Source of the DNA: Solicoccozyma terricola
Lineage: Eukaryota > Basidiomycota > Tremellomycetes > Filobasidiales > Piskurozymaceae
Length of the DNA: 60,661 nt
Reading direction: 5' to 3'
NCBI GenBank assembly: GCA_001600875.1
Contig: BCLD01000013.1
Coordinates: forward strand, 720,166 to 780,826
Position numbers and translations under genes: made by a program
Notes under the pieces: generated by a model
The model's database searches: none
Told to the model about the DNA's origin: nothing
What the model saw: only the letters and a program-made list of their open reading frames with translations
Shown: positions 10,407 through 22,477 of the stretch, piece after piece
Layout: every line of letters starts with the position of its first letter
Position numbering within the stretch: position 1 is the stretch's first letter

Positions 10407-11711
10407 ATGAAAAGGGCCCGTATCACCCCATCACCAACACCTTCCACATCTTCTCCTCCTTCCCCAACTCACAAACACCTCCGCCACCACACTCCAACCC
10501 CATCAGAACAACCAACCCTCACTTGTTCTCTCCCTCCAACTTGCTCCTCTTCACCCGTCAATTTCGATTCCCTGGAAACACTCGAAAGTCATCAGGCGAA
10601 ATGTCACGCTTGGATTTGTGAAAGTCAGGGATGTGGAAAGGTTTTTCCAGATGGAAGGTTGATGGAATTGGTGAGTGTGAGATAGAGCGAGATAGAGAGA
10701 GAGAGACGTTGGGTGGTGGGTGTTAGGGGTTTTGGAAGCACCCCCCACTCATGTTCACTCTTCTCCTAATCGTTAACAGCACCAGGTTGAGAATCACGAT
10801 CCCGTAGCTCGAATCAAACAATCTCAAGGTCAACCTATCGTATGTCAAACCTCGAATGGGGCCTTGTGTACAACCTCGTTTTGCGGATGAACTGACAGAG
10901 TTTCAATTTGTTGGGTTCCACCCTCTAGTTTGAATGTTTTTTATCACCTTTGATATGTGGTAAAATCTATGAAAATCCAAAGAAAAGGAGGAATCATATG
11001 ATTAAACGACATCGTCAGTTCTTTTTCTATAACCCTCTTTACTTTCTTAAAATTAGGCGGGTGGGGAAGGTTATACTGACGGCGGTTAGTTGGAAACTCG
11101 ATCACCAGATTATCCAAAGGAATACTTTTTCGGCGTTGTCAACCACGGCGTAAGTCTTCCAAAATCCATTCATTTTCCCTTTTCCTATTACATATCCATT
11201 TAACTGATATTCGAATACCACCTACCAACCCAATAAGATATCAGAATTGATCAAGAAACATGGTTTAGGTGTTTCACTCCTTCGACCGAGTTGGAAACCT
11301 CGGAATCCCAATATGAACACTTCTACGAACACTTCTACGAACAATATACCACCACCACCACCACCACCACCACCACTACTGCAAACCTCGAATGAAATGG
11401 ATGGAATGGAGGATATAATCGGGACTAGAACAGAATCTGGACTTCCTTTTCCAAGACCACCATTACCTCAATCTTATCGTAATCAAATAAACTCAACTGT
11501 ACCGATTGATAAAACGACGAAACGATCTTCTCTCGAGTCATCTCATCGAATGGAAGAAGATGATTTACCACGTTTACCCTCGGCGTCGACTAACCACCTT
11601 GGAATAGACGCGGAAGTTGATGATCTTTCAAATATGATGGCGTCTAGTAGTCTGGAATTGGTTCCGAAACAGGTCAGACGGAAGAAAGGGCAAGGTGTGT
11701 CACCTAGATGA
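10407..11711 (+). CDS. ZNF511-type C2H2 zinc-finger protein
   Basis: Exons 10407-10670, 10780-10839 and 10929-11013 are followed by a short exon from 11109 and a last exon ending at 11711. After a P/S/T-rich N-terminus there are three degenerate C2H2-like units: CSLPPTCSSS...SHQAKCH, CESQGCGKVFPDGRLMELHQ and ECFLSPLICGKIYENPKKRR with NHMIKRHHYPKEYFF. The spacing, the F-x-x-[GR]-x-L between the fingers, and the aromatic HYPxxYFF tail after the third unit match ZNF511, a conserved eukaryotic protein of poorly known function. The C-terminal half is disordered with a run of eight or more prolines (encoded by CCA/CCT repeats) and ends in basic residues. The joins were chosen because the phase is kept through the last zinc finger. 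Confidence 0.8.
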
Positions 11712-12130
11712 ACGCTAGAGGGATTTTCAATCTAAAGGGGGGTGGGGGGTCCGGATACGCAGGGGGGTGATGGAGTCGAAGTAATTTGAGGAGTCGAGGA
11801 CATGACTGCAGACGACGATATTACCGATATTAACGATGTTTATGAATTAACGACGAAACACAAACTCTATAGGAGTGATTGATATTGTGTAGATGCGCGT
11901 TCGTTGTAATGCTGTGACCTTGAAAATACATAATTGTACAATCTATGACCCCTCCCCCCTTTTTCTCCTGATACAAGCCAAGCTTATGACTTCCTTTGAG
12001 AAAATGACCCCTTGATTCCTCGAGTGATGTGACTTTCGACCCAGATAACCTAACCAATTCCTCAAAGACGACAGCGTCCGTCCATCGAAGAAACATCGGC
12101 GTCTACGAAAACGTAAAAGACGCCTCGACA

Positions 12131-12902
12131 ATGTCCTCCAGGTCCTCAAAGCCGTCCTCGTCCTCCAAGTCCAAAGACAGCGCATCAACACTAGCAACAT
12201 ATCAACAGCCATTGAGCACCCCTGGTAGAGGTGCTGGTGAAGCTGCACATCCGTTTGCCGTCACTGTTGAGGCAGAGCAGGCGGTGAGTTGGAAAAGGGC
12301 GAGGGGGAGGCGGTTGGGTGTTGAGGGTTGGGTGATTAATCGGGACTGATTTTAAGTGAGGGATAGGAATCGTTGATCCCAGAGGGGTATGGTATCAAGT
12401 ATCATGCATATCATACGATGTGAGTGTCGGCGGGTTGGGCGTTCGTGTGGTGATATTTGAGATTGACGCAACCTTTCCATGAGTGTAGCACCGAAGGCGT
12501 ATTGTAGGTCGAGTGGTGAATGTCTTTTGGGACGTGGAATTCCCCCAGCTGACGTCTCGGTTTCTCAGCTTGCCAACCGGAACAGTCCTCCCAGGTGATA
12601 AAATGCACCACTTGCCAGGCATTACCGCGTCACTGACATACACCATCCAATTCCCCTCAGGTGGAGCGGTACTAACAATGTCCTCGGTTCTCGATTTTCC
12701 AACTTGGATTCCGCCAGGTTCCAAGATGCCAGGAGGGATGGTTACGCCGGTGAGTTATGGCAAGGTCCTCAATGGTGCCCTATCAACCGAGCGCTCTGAT
12801 GGATTACCCCGTGTCCTCCAGATCTCAATGCAGAAAGCGAAGAAAGCACCCGCGGCGGATAAGGTGGCGATTGCAGCACAGCCGTTATGTGTCGTGATGT
12901 AG
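12131..12902 (+). CDS. Small CaaX-box protein, paralogue of the gene at 7314
   Basis: Six exons join in frame: 12131-12283, 12367-12419, 12489-12503 (15 nt), 12569-12594, 12661-12749 and 12832-12902. The predicted protein is about 135 residues: a serine-rich N-terminus, then GYGIKYHAYHTITEGVFLPT, LPGGAVLTMSSVLDFPTWIP, PGGMVTPISMQKAKK, and the C-terminal LCVVM. CVVM is a textbook farnesylation CaaX box. The block AYHT-[LI]-T-[KE]-GVFLP-[AT]-G-[ST]-x-LPGGA and the later DFP and PGG blocks align with the protein at 7314. Both genes carry a 15-nt microexon encoding T-[KE]-G-V-F at the same place and phase. The ATG at 12131 is the first in this frame; upstream open sequence has no ATG. Only 8 nt separate its stop codon from that of the convergent F-box gene. 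The family is not recognised. Confidence 0.65.
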
Positions 12903-12910
12903 CGCCGCGT

Positions 12911-13364
12911 TCAAAGACTTGGATGATAAGATCGAACTCTGTGATAAGAATTGGATGTTTGAGTTTTCTTTCCCCACGTCCAAGCGCCGAGATGGAAAAT
13001 CACCCACTTTGAGAAATAAAACGGTTTCTGATGCTTCAATGAGAGATTCAAACTTTCATCCGTCGCCAAGTTAATCGACCGATACGTATTCAAATCCAAT
13101 TTGTTCCATCGACCTCTTTGCGTAGTCTTCAACGATAGATCCATCTCGAATTCATATTTCGGGATGACACCTGGTTCGAGGAGTTGTCGGATTTCGATGT
13201 TGGAAGGTGTGTTTGGAGTAGTGGGCCGGATGAGTTCCCATGTTCCGAAGTTCAGACCTTTAGAGCGGAGAGTCGGGCGGAGAGAATGAACGACATCGAC
13301 AGGTCTAGGGTGAAGAGTGGGAGTTTAATGATGAAATAGCGGCCCGGGAGGGGGGGGGGGGGGT

Positions 13365-13423
<59 letters not shown>

Positions 13424-14988
13424 TATGAGGGACGTGCGTTGGAAATGTCAAACTCACTGATCAGTTGTGAGAAGGGAAATGACTGTTCCATCTGGATAAA
13501 ATCGGAGAAATCGATGATAGGTGACTGTTCGGGATGATCGGTGTTTGAGAAAAAAAGAATCCCAAAAGGATAAACCCCCTCCCGCTTCTGGACAGAGATG
13601 CACTCACTGAGATGGGTGATCTAAAGCAACGGCGAGTGTAAAATGGTCAACATTGACTTTTCTCCGTCCAAACGCTCTCTTCCATCTTCCAACTCACATT
13701 AACCCACGCAACATCACTAGCTCCCGGTCGGCTGCCCCCCATCACCGCGCACAAAGTCAGCCTTCCCTCCGCATTTCTATCCCACACCTGACACCCAAAC
13801 TCCATCATCACTCACACATAATGGCAAACCGAGATATAAACACCATCATATCTCACTCTCGGTTCTTCAATGAAAGTAGTCCTCCAATCGTTTCCGTGTG
13901 AATTCGCTAGGTGAAGTGGTGTAAGAGGGTCTGTGATTTGAGGTGGGATGTATATCTGTTCCACTAGGCGACTGTGATTTCCCGCGCGGGGGGGGGGGGG
14001 GGGTTAAGAGTGATGATTAAGATGAGGGGGGATATGACGGAGCGATAGGAGAGAAAAATGAGTGAATGTGTTAACGTACCGCCAATTCCGAGCTTTACGA
14101 GTCCACACTCTTGCTTTCTTAGATACCAATCCTAATCTCTCCACACTTGTTACATCCAAAAACCTCAAAACGTTTTCAAATACTTCTTCAGGTAATGATT
14201 CGAGACGAACTGGCCATTTATCTTCTTCTGCTGTGAATTGAAGATCATGAAGATCCCATGATTGGATAAGATGGGATAGTGGATCGGTCAATGTGATTGC
14301 GTTGGTATGCAAGGTGTTTGGAGGAGTAGGAAGACGAGGTTGATAATCTGGACCGTAGTGAGTTTGGGTTTTGAAAACGTATGGTTGAGTAGGTGGTGGT
14401 GTTGATATAACAGGAAGTGAAGGATTGGTCACAGTTAATATTGGCTTGTCGTCGATTGAAGCTTCATGTTCCGAGATGAGAAGACGAGAGTACGCTCGTT
14501 CTACATCATCTGTAGAGCATGTAAACGTAAGAAATGGTAGGGGGACAGCGGGGATGAGGAGCAGAGACCCGCGGGGGGGGGGGGGGGGAAGGGATCTCAC
14601 CATCTAGTCGAAAGGCTTTCCGATACAATCGTAGTGCATCGTTCAATTGTCCGATTTGCTCAAGTTCAACTGCTTGGCTGTATAATTCGACTGCTCGTGT
14701 GGATTGGGTTCTGGTGGTGGTGGTGTTTACGGCGGTAGCGGGTCGATGAACAAGCGAGCGAACAAGTTTCGGGGAAACCTGTTGTTCCAGTTCGATATCC
14801 CTATCCCTATCCTTCTCTTTCTCCCGATGCGATGATACAGCGTGCGATCTGACTTGAACACCACCAGGTTGAACATGGACCGTCGTCGTCTTGGAGGGCG
14901 AGGTGGGTGATTTTTTGATTGTGACCTCCCTGCGCCATTCCTCTCTGAAACGATCTAGCTCGTCTGGAGCGATGGCTGGTGAGCCCAT
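12911..14988 (-). CDS. HRT3: F-box protein of the FBXO9/Hrt3/Pof7 type
   Basis: A substrate receptor for SCF (Skp1-Cullin-F-box) ubiquitin ligases. The N-terminus begins MGSPAIAPDELDRFREEW and has a TPR-like helix pair (AVELYSQAVELEQIGQLNDA, then LRLYRKAFRLD). The F-box follows: LESLPEEVFENVLRFLDVTS with LVSKKARVWTRKARNWRY. Downstream exons carry the conserved C-terminal half of this family: DGVYISVCHYVR, then WELIRPTTPN, then LKTTQRGRWNKLDL, and an ending HQKPFYFSK that splices onto VRSYHPSL. The FYFSxVRSY end is typical of FBXO9/Hrt3. Three of its introns contain long G runs on the plus strand (C runs in sense). The start was chosen at the first ATG before the EEWRRE helix. Identity is confident; the exact exon edges around the poly-C introns are less so. 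Confidence 0.87.
13350..13422. repeat. Poly-G tract (poly-C in sense) in an F-box gene intron
   Basis: Fourteen G, one T, then 58 G on the plus strand. It is intronic to the minus-strand F-box gene, upstream of an acceptor in CACCCTAG near 13300. Confidence 0.95.
13988..14003. repeat. Poly-G tract, 16 nt (poly-C in sense)
   Basis: Intronic to the F-box gene, immediately upstream (in sense) of the acceptor AAATCACAG preceding the VEQIYIP exon. Confidence 0.95.
14573..14588. repeat. Poly-G tract, 16 nt (poly-C in sense)
   Basis: Intronic to the F-box gene, in the intron between the TPR-like helices and the exon starting DDVERAYSR. Confidence 0.95.
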
Positions 14989-15219
14989 GATGTGCTGTAG
15001 TGGACCGTGAGGAGTTGGAGCAGGTCGCTGTGTGGATAGGGATGGATGGATGGATGGATGGATGGATGGATGGTGCTGGCCAGGGATGACGGCGGGATGG
15101 CGGTGATCTGGTGACAACCCTCTCCCTCGTCGCGACGTCCAGGGTCATTCAACTCATACAGGTCGTACAGGGTCATCCTCCGTACAGGGTCATACACCGT
15201 CACAGCGACACTCACAACC

Positions 15220-18200
15220 ATGACAGCGGTTCCCACCACCACCATCGACCCTCCAGTCGAATCAGATCCAACATATACCCACTTCACACACCGCACTCAG
15301 TTCCTACACCTCTTGAACAACTTGTTGCGAAGAAAGGTCGACGAGGAGAGTGTAGGGAAACAGGATGACGAGGAGGATGGATGGGTTCGGGGGATGGGTG
15401 CGATTGTGAGTTGGTCCTTTCGATCAGGACTCTGTGGCATGACATGGGCATGACCTGATGTGTCCATCTCTTTGGTGTGGGAATCAGCTGGATCATTATT
15501 TACCACTTCCACCATTACTCGATCCATCACTACATGAAATAATCCCACCTCTTCTCTCAATCCTCGGCCTGCATCTGGAGATACTGTATAACGAGAGAGA
15601 AGAACGAGAGGAGACGTATACGAATGTGCAGAGATTGGCGAAGATTGGGAGAGTAGTTGGATGGGTTGCAAAAGTAAGAGGAAGGAAAGGTATTCGTGAG
15701 TTTAGCCTTCTTCCAATCCTTCTACTCTGTACATTCAGTCAACTGATGATTGGAGCTCTGGAATGTCTACATCAAAATGAAAATCTCCCGGGGGAAACAA
15801 CAGTCCCATACTTCCCACCTGACATACAATATCTTCCAATCTTGATTTACATCCTCTCTCCAACCCTTACCACTCCATTCCATCATACTATATCCTTACC
15901 AACATCATGGGAACTCCGATCTGTGTTATTAACATGGTTGAGTCTCCTCTTAACGGTCCCATTCAATCTCTCCGCATTCGATGAACCGTGTACCCCATCT
16001 CTTCTATCTACATCATCGAACGCACGTACATCGTTCAACACACGAGCACCATTTCCAACCGATTCAACAGGCTCAACAATACATCGACTCTTAGCGATCC
16101 TGATACCGTTGTTGGATTCACCGTCGTCAGAGGGAGCGGGAGCGGCAGTGGGGTTGGCGAGATTGTTTGCGAGAGGTGATGGGGTGGGGTTGATGAATGG
16201 GTTCTTGGAATGGGTTAAGAAAGAGGTTGATGTGGTTGATGGAGACAAAGAGAATGGGATATTTGTAAGGAGTTCTTTGGGTGGATCATGATGGATGGTC
16301 AGAAAGAAGCTGATGTTAGAGACTCCCCGGGTATGACAAAATTCAGATCACGAATATATCAACATTATTAGCTATTCTACCCTCATTAATACCTTCACCT
16401 CAATCCAACCTCCCTATCATTCGAGAATTCCTCGAATCAACATTAAACCCATACATCTCACCTTATATCCCAATTGACACTCCAACCATCAGAGAAAAAA
16501 GTGTACGAACAGAGAATGGGTTGTTAAGAAAGATGAAGGTGAAAGTCGGAGGAAGGTGGTGGATTTGTTGGCTTGGCTCGAATGGGTTTAGAGAGAGGGT
16601 GGGGAGGAGGGAATTGGATGGGAGTGTGTTGAGGAGGTTGGGGAATATAGGGGTAGTAGAAGAGGAAGAGGATGAAAGGGAGTTGCCGGATGGGATTGAG
16701 GAGGAGATTGAGAGTTTGATGGAGAGTTTGTCTGACAAGGTGTGTGTGTTGTTGTTTTCGGCGGGTGACGAGGTGGCGGGGTTCGATCGTGTGTGCATTC
16801 ATACTAACGTAGGTTATGTACATGGGGTATCGCGTTTTTCTTCATAGGACACTATCGTTCGTTATTCAGCTGCAAAATACCTATCCCGAATCGCTATCCT
16901 CCTACCTCGATCATTAGCGTCCCAGATCGTCTCAGCTACGATCGAGAGGTTTGCGAATGGAGCGGATGAGGAGGGGTTAGGAAGTGAAGCTAGCTCGAGA
17001 TGGCATGGTTGTTGTCTTGCTTTGGCAGAGATGGCGAGGAGGGGTTTGGTCGGTGAGATGGTGAAGGAGGTGTTGCCGTGGGCGATGAAGGTGGGGGCGA
17101 AGTTGAACTCTGTTTGGAAATGTCGATTTAACAAAGCTAATTCACATCCTCGGGCTCCCCCATTAGGCCCTCGTATTCGACGTTCGAAGAGGGGCCCATT
17201 CCATCGGTTCAAATGTTCGCGACGCAGCAGCCTACCTCCTCTGGTCCCTAGCTCGTGCAAGCTCCCCATCCGACATCGCCCCATTCGCCAACGACATCGC
17301 GACCCAACTGGTCGCCGTCGCATGCTATGATCGCGAGGTCAGTATACGAAGGGCGGCAAGTGCAGCGTTTCAAGAACATGTAGGCAGGATGGGTCTCTTT
17401 CCACATGGTATCGATGTCCTCAGGAAGACGGACTTTTATTCGGTCAGCGTGAGGAGGACGGCATTTTTGGTGGCAGCACCGCAGGTTGCAGAGTAGGTGG
17501 AGAGTGGCTGGTTTTGTTTCGACCGCTGTTTGATCATTCTTACCTCCACTGCAGACATGACGAGTATCGATCACGACTCCTAGAGTATTTGCATTCTCGA
17601 ACGTTACGACACTGGGACGTGGCTATCCGGCAAATCGGCGCGCAGAGTCTGAAATTACTATGCAGTACAGTCGATCTTGCTGTCGACGCCATGCGCGAGG
17701 AAGTGAGTGGCGAATACCTGAGCTGACCTTGGATCGTGCGCTGACTCATATCGTTAGCTTCAACATCTGCCATCCTTGGACAGCAACAATGTACATGGAT
17801 CCTTGGTAGCATTGACGGAGCTGGCGGGTGTATTCAGGCTGGCCAAAGGCGGAAACACAATGCTGGCAGAGGTAAGCGATGACATCGATACCCTAGGACC
17901 AAGCCATTTGACACTACAACTACCATTCACAGACGCTGTCTGGTCTTTTGTCAGTCCGTCCGACCACTTTTACTTCGTTCGGTGCCGATCTACCGCTCGA
18001 AGCCGCTTGCAATCTCATCGCGGCTTCAGCTTGTTCCGAGTCGCTGACCGAGTCGTGTCTGAAATCGTGCCAGCGGGTGCTCGACCTTTCCATGAAGTCG
18101 CGTCAAGAAGCCGTACAGACTGCCGCTGCGAAAGCGATTGGAGCAATCAGCAAATACAAGGATTGCTCTGTGGAATTGAATAGATGAGTTTGATGCGCCC

Positions 18201-19833
18201 ATAATGAAAACCTTCTCCCCAACTAATCGAAGCCTCTACCTTCATCGCAGGGAGCCGCACCGGAAGACCCGCTCAGAAGCAAAGTTATGCCAGAGCCATC
18301 GGCTGTATGCGCATCCCGGCGAACCTCCTGAAGCCATCAGTCGACTGTCTGATGCGCAACCTCGAAGCGAAGGGAAAGGTACGTGACCATGGGCCGTATT
18401 ACATCGTCGTGCTGACCAGCCTCTACAGACCCCTCAAGCGGATGTGGAGACCCGACAAGCATCTCTGCGATCCCTGGCGGCGATTGCGTGCGACCTTCCC
18501 GATGGTGCGTCACAATGCTGACCATCTTCTGTGTCGTTGCTAATACACTTGCTCATGCGCACAGTCCCCTCCGAAACCTTCGCCTCTATCGTTCAAATCC
18601 ACCTCGAAAGCCTAGATGACTACTCTACTGACCAACGAGGTGACGTCGGGTCTTGGATCCGAACAGCAGCTATTACAGGCCTTGCAGATCTTTCCGAGCG
18701 TGGTCCTGTCAATTTGTTAGAGGTAGTGAATGGCATTCTCAAGCAAGGCGTCGAGAAGCTGGATAATGTCAGGGAGATAGCAGGAAGAGCGTTGCGAAAG
18801 ACCGCTAAACAGAATGAACTGGATTGGTTGCATGACGTGCTTGACGAGTGAGTGCGGAGAGATAGCTTGCAAAGTGACCTGCAGTTGATCGATTGGATTT
18901 GCAGGTCGTTACGGTGGAACGAACCAGCCTCACTGTTCCCCGTCGTCATGCCCCTCCTCCGGACACCACATATCTCACCTTGCGTCCTCGAAGGTCTCTT
19001 GATTAGCATTGGCAGTAAAAACAAGCAGACAAGTCAAGTCTCCACTGCGGCCTTCATCCAAGTGCTCCATGATATGTCATCCGACAAACTCGACAATACC
19101 ATCTCGAAGATTAATGGAATCGCTTCAGCAAACCTCAATCAGAATCGCGTATTCTTGCCAATTTTAAATGCCTTGGCGGCCGTGGGCAGGAGTGGTTTGT
19201 TCAGCAAGGTCGACAAGAGCATGTATGTGTCGAAGATAAAGAGCCTGTGCTTCCTCCTCCTGACGAAGCCCTGTTTTCAGTCTCAGACGAATGATATTGC
19301 TGGTGACGCGGGGGATTACAACGATGAAGAATGTGGAGAGGATCACATCGGCGATGAGAGTGTGAGTCTTGCGCGTCGTATGGCGGGATGGAATGCAAAC
19401 TAATCACTTCTAGATGCCTTCAGTATCTCCTATTGCTGGGTCGTTGAAGAATTACGGCCGGATATAGCGGTGTCTATCAAAGAATTCCTAGGACACGCGT
19501 ATCCGAGAGTGAGTGTGACGTCGTCTGCGGCGCATCGGTATAGATATCCAACATCTAATCATTCCGGTCTCTCTTTCTATTGTAGGTCCGGGCTGTCACT
19601 GCTGAACAGCTTTATCTCGTCACTCAAGACGCTGGCTGGGAGGATGAAGATCTGGAGGAGGCATTATTGGGTGTCGAGTGGTGAGTTTCAGTGGCCGTTG
19701 GTTGGCTTTTGGGTCTCGACACGAGGATATCCCGATCTGACTGGGTGGTATCATCAGGACAAGCAACGATGCGCTAGGAAGGGTGAAGGATGTTGTAGAT
19801 CATCTGGGTTTGCGCGGACTGGTGCCTGCTTGA
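15220..19833 (+). CDS. TBCD: Tubulin-folding cofactor D
   Basis: Cofactor D (yeast Cin1, fission yeast Alp1) captures beta-tubulin and forms the supercomplex that assembles alpha/beta-tubulin dimers; it is a large HEAT/armadillo-repeat protein of about 1100-1200 residues. The first exon encodes MTAVPTTTIDPPVESDP and FTHRTQFLHLLNNLLRR, joining to HYLPLPPLLDPSLHEIIPPL. Further diagnostic pieces are KVRGRKGI, then DTIVRYSAAKYLSRIAILLP, and RWHGCCLALAEMARRGLVGE, all close to the family consensus. The C-terminal exons include RTAAITGLADLSERGPVNLL and end DVVDHLGLRGLVPA at 19833. The gene has a dozen or more short introns, and I did not resolve each edge. The start ATG is about 230 bp from the divergent F-box start. 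No frame break is evident. Confidence 0.88.
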
Positions 19834-20179
19834 TGGACGCTGAGGAACGGTGACCATTGCATTCATTTTGTATCATGGCCCCCATATAAACATCGATCGG
19901 GCGGGGCTCCGAAACGACGAGAACGCGCCTCCACCTCGCTCAACCTCAACCGCCGTCGGACGGATCATCTCGTCCGGTGTTGCCGGGTCACCGCTCTAGT
20001 CCTCATCACCATCACCAACGAGCTGAATGAACAGGTAAGACCGTACCCAGCTCGTCGTCCCTCTGCTGCTGCTCATCCTCGCCGCCGCGTCGACCATCAG
20101 ATCTATCATCGCTTCTCGAACTACACTCAACATCTTTCGCACCACCCTCCGACTTAAACCAACGCCGGCAATCGCAAAA

Positions 20180-22380
20180 ATGAGCTCTTGGACGCAGGTG
20201 AGTGAAACCTTCAGAAGTGAGCGCTGTCGGAACTGGAAGGTGTTGACTACTCCACATCAACGACCTGATGCAGGACCCGCACAAGTGAGTCGTCGCGATT
20301 GATAGTCGAGCGATTTTGACACTCTCCGCTTATAACCGGACTACTTCCTCACTCTCCACAACAGACTCTTGGTGTACGTCGTTGCTCTTACGAGGTTGGC
20401 GGTTTGTATACGTCTGACCCTCATCTCACTCTCCTCACAGTATTCCCGGACCTATTGAGGTCTCCGATGATGTGAGTTGGCATCCTGCAATGTATTCATC
20501 CCTCTCCTCCACTAACATCCCTTTTACTCCTGACCTTCAATCTCTTGCTTCATATCAGGTCCTCCTCGCCAATGCGCACCGTGAGTCTTGACACATAATT
20601 CCTCCCATATCAACGTCACTTACCATTCACTTCAACGTCACTTACCATTCACTGCAACGTCACTTACCATTCACTGTTTGACTCCAGCTTCCATGTCTCA
20701 CGTCTCTCCGTCCTTCGCTCCTGTCTTCGGAGACTGCATTCGAATGCTGCGGTTTGTGCTTTCTTCCCTTCTTCTGAGCGTCTCAAAAGGCTGATCATCA
20801 AGTACCGATGGTTTCGCATCTTTGTCTCACAGTGAAGTCCTCTATACTAAAGATGGACAGCCAATCCTCGTTGCTGGAAGTGGTACGCTCGGGTGGGATG
20901 CCGTAGCTGCCAATTTGATTGAACCTGGAGAGAAAGCCGTGGGTGTCCATTGGTCCTTGGATTATCCCATTGACAATTCCTGACTCTTTCAAGCCCAATA
21001 ATCAGCTTGTACTCAACTCGGGATACTTTGGTGATTCATTCGCGGAATGTTTAGCTGTATATGGAGCAGAGGTCACACAAATCAAGGCGCCGGTCGGTGG
21101 TGCTCCTACGTGAGTAGCGGATATTAACGTTGAAAGGGGAAAAGCTGAGAACTGAGACAAAACCTTTGATGAAAATGGATTGTAGGAGGGAACAAATTGA
21201 GACAGCCTTGAAAAAAGACAAGTACAAGGTGTTGACATTCACTCATGGTTAGTTGTACGACGGTTAACAATCTTGCGGCGCGGAACCTAAGGAGAGAAGT
21301 GGTATGCTACTACAGTTGATACTTCTACGGGTGTCCTCTCGAATGCGAAGATGATTGGAGAGGTTGTCAAGGCTGTCTCACCAGACACCTTGGTGAGTGT
21401 CAACCTCTCATGTTGCTCTTTGAGCCTGTTACTGAGTAAACACGATTCGTATATCTTTTTAGGTCATCCTCGACGGAGTATGTTCCGTAGCCTCCGAGGA
21501 AATCCGCTTCGATGCCTGGGGAATAGATGTTGTCGTAACTGCACCTCAGAAAGGATTGGGTGTACCACCTGGTCTGAGCATCGTATGTGCCAGTCAGAAA
21601 GCTTTGAAGGTAGATATCAAAGGTGATGATTGGGATCCTTCGACAACAGCTAATGCGACCTACCCCGCAGGTCTTCTCCGAACGCAAAGCTCCGCCTACC
21701 AGCTACTATATCTCATGGGCAAAATGGCTTCCCGTCATGAAGAACTACGAAGCTGGTACCCCATCGTACTTTGCTACTCCTCCTGTTCAACTTATATACG
21801 CTCTTCATCAATCGTTAAAGAACATCACGACTGCCAAGCCCAGTCTCGAGGAGAGGTTTGCTATGCACAGAGAAGCTAGCAACAAGTTTAAGGCGTTTGT
21901 GACGGAATTGGGAATGGGTCAGGTGAGAGGCGCACGTGAGGTTTAACCAAACGTCAGTCTTGCTGATCTGAACGGTCTGTGCCTCTAGATCCCATTGTCG
22001 GCTGAAGCCAGTGCAAATGGAATGACCGCTGCCAAGGTATATGTTCACGAAAGGGGATGAGTGGACGTTACGCCGAAAATAATACTGAGCGATCACCCAT
22101 TCACAGTTCCCTCCTGGTATCAAGGCTGCTGATCTCATTCCGCGACTATTGGCGTGAGTCGAATGCTCGTTTTCCTCGTCTCGATATGCCGGCTCATTGA
22201 TCTATGTTTGTTCCCAGGCGAGACATCGTCGTTGCTGGCGGCCTGCATAAAGACGTCAAGGACACCTATTTCCGAGTCGGCCATATGGGAGTCACCGTTA
22301 CCGATCCTTCTCGGGGCGATCTTGAGAAAATCATGAAGGGGATTCGCGAGTCGCTCGCCGAAGCAGGATACAAACATTGA
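20180..22380 (+). CDS. AGX1: Alanine-glyoxylate / serine-pyruvate aminotransferase
   Basis: A class V PLP-dependent aminotransferase that converts glyoxylate and alanine to glycine and pyruvate. The assembled product starts MSSWTQDPHKLLVIPGPIEV and keeps the family landmarks: SDDVLLANAHPSMSHVSPSF, then GSGTLGWDAVAANLIEPGEK, NSGYFGDSFAE, and HVDTSTGVL. The PLP-lysine loop is VVTAPQKGLGVPPGLS. Late pieces are KAPPTSYYISWAKWLPVM and the C-terminal VGHMGVTVTDPSRGDL, ending AEAGYKH. The 5' end is unusually split: exon 2 (20274-20284) is 11 nt and exon 3 (20365-20373) is 9 nt; both are needed to keep the IPGPIEV frame. No C-terminal SKL-type peroxisomal signal is present, so the enzyme is probably cytosolic or mitochondrial. 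Confidence 0.92.
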
Positions 22381-22477
22381 AGCCAGGTGGAGAACGGTGA
22401 GCGTTCTCCAACTCGGGCCAGGTTGTGAAAAAAAAGAGGTCTAGTGTAGTAGATCGTCGACATTTGGTAAATACAAC

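Noticed and set aside
12029..12130. N-terminal extension of the second CaaX protein
   Set aside because: The frame is open but has no ATG before 12131.
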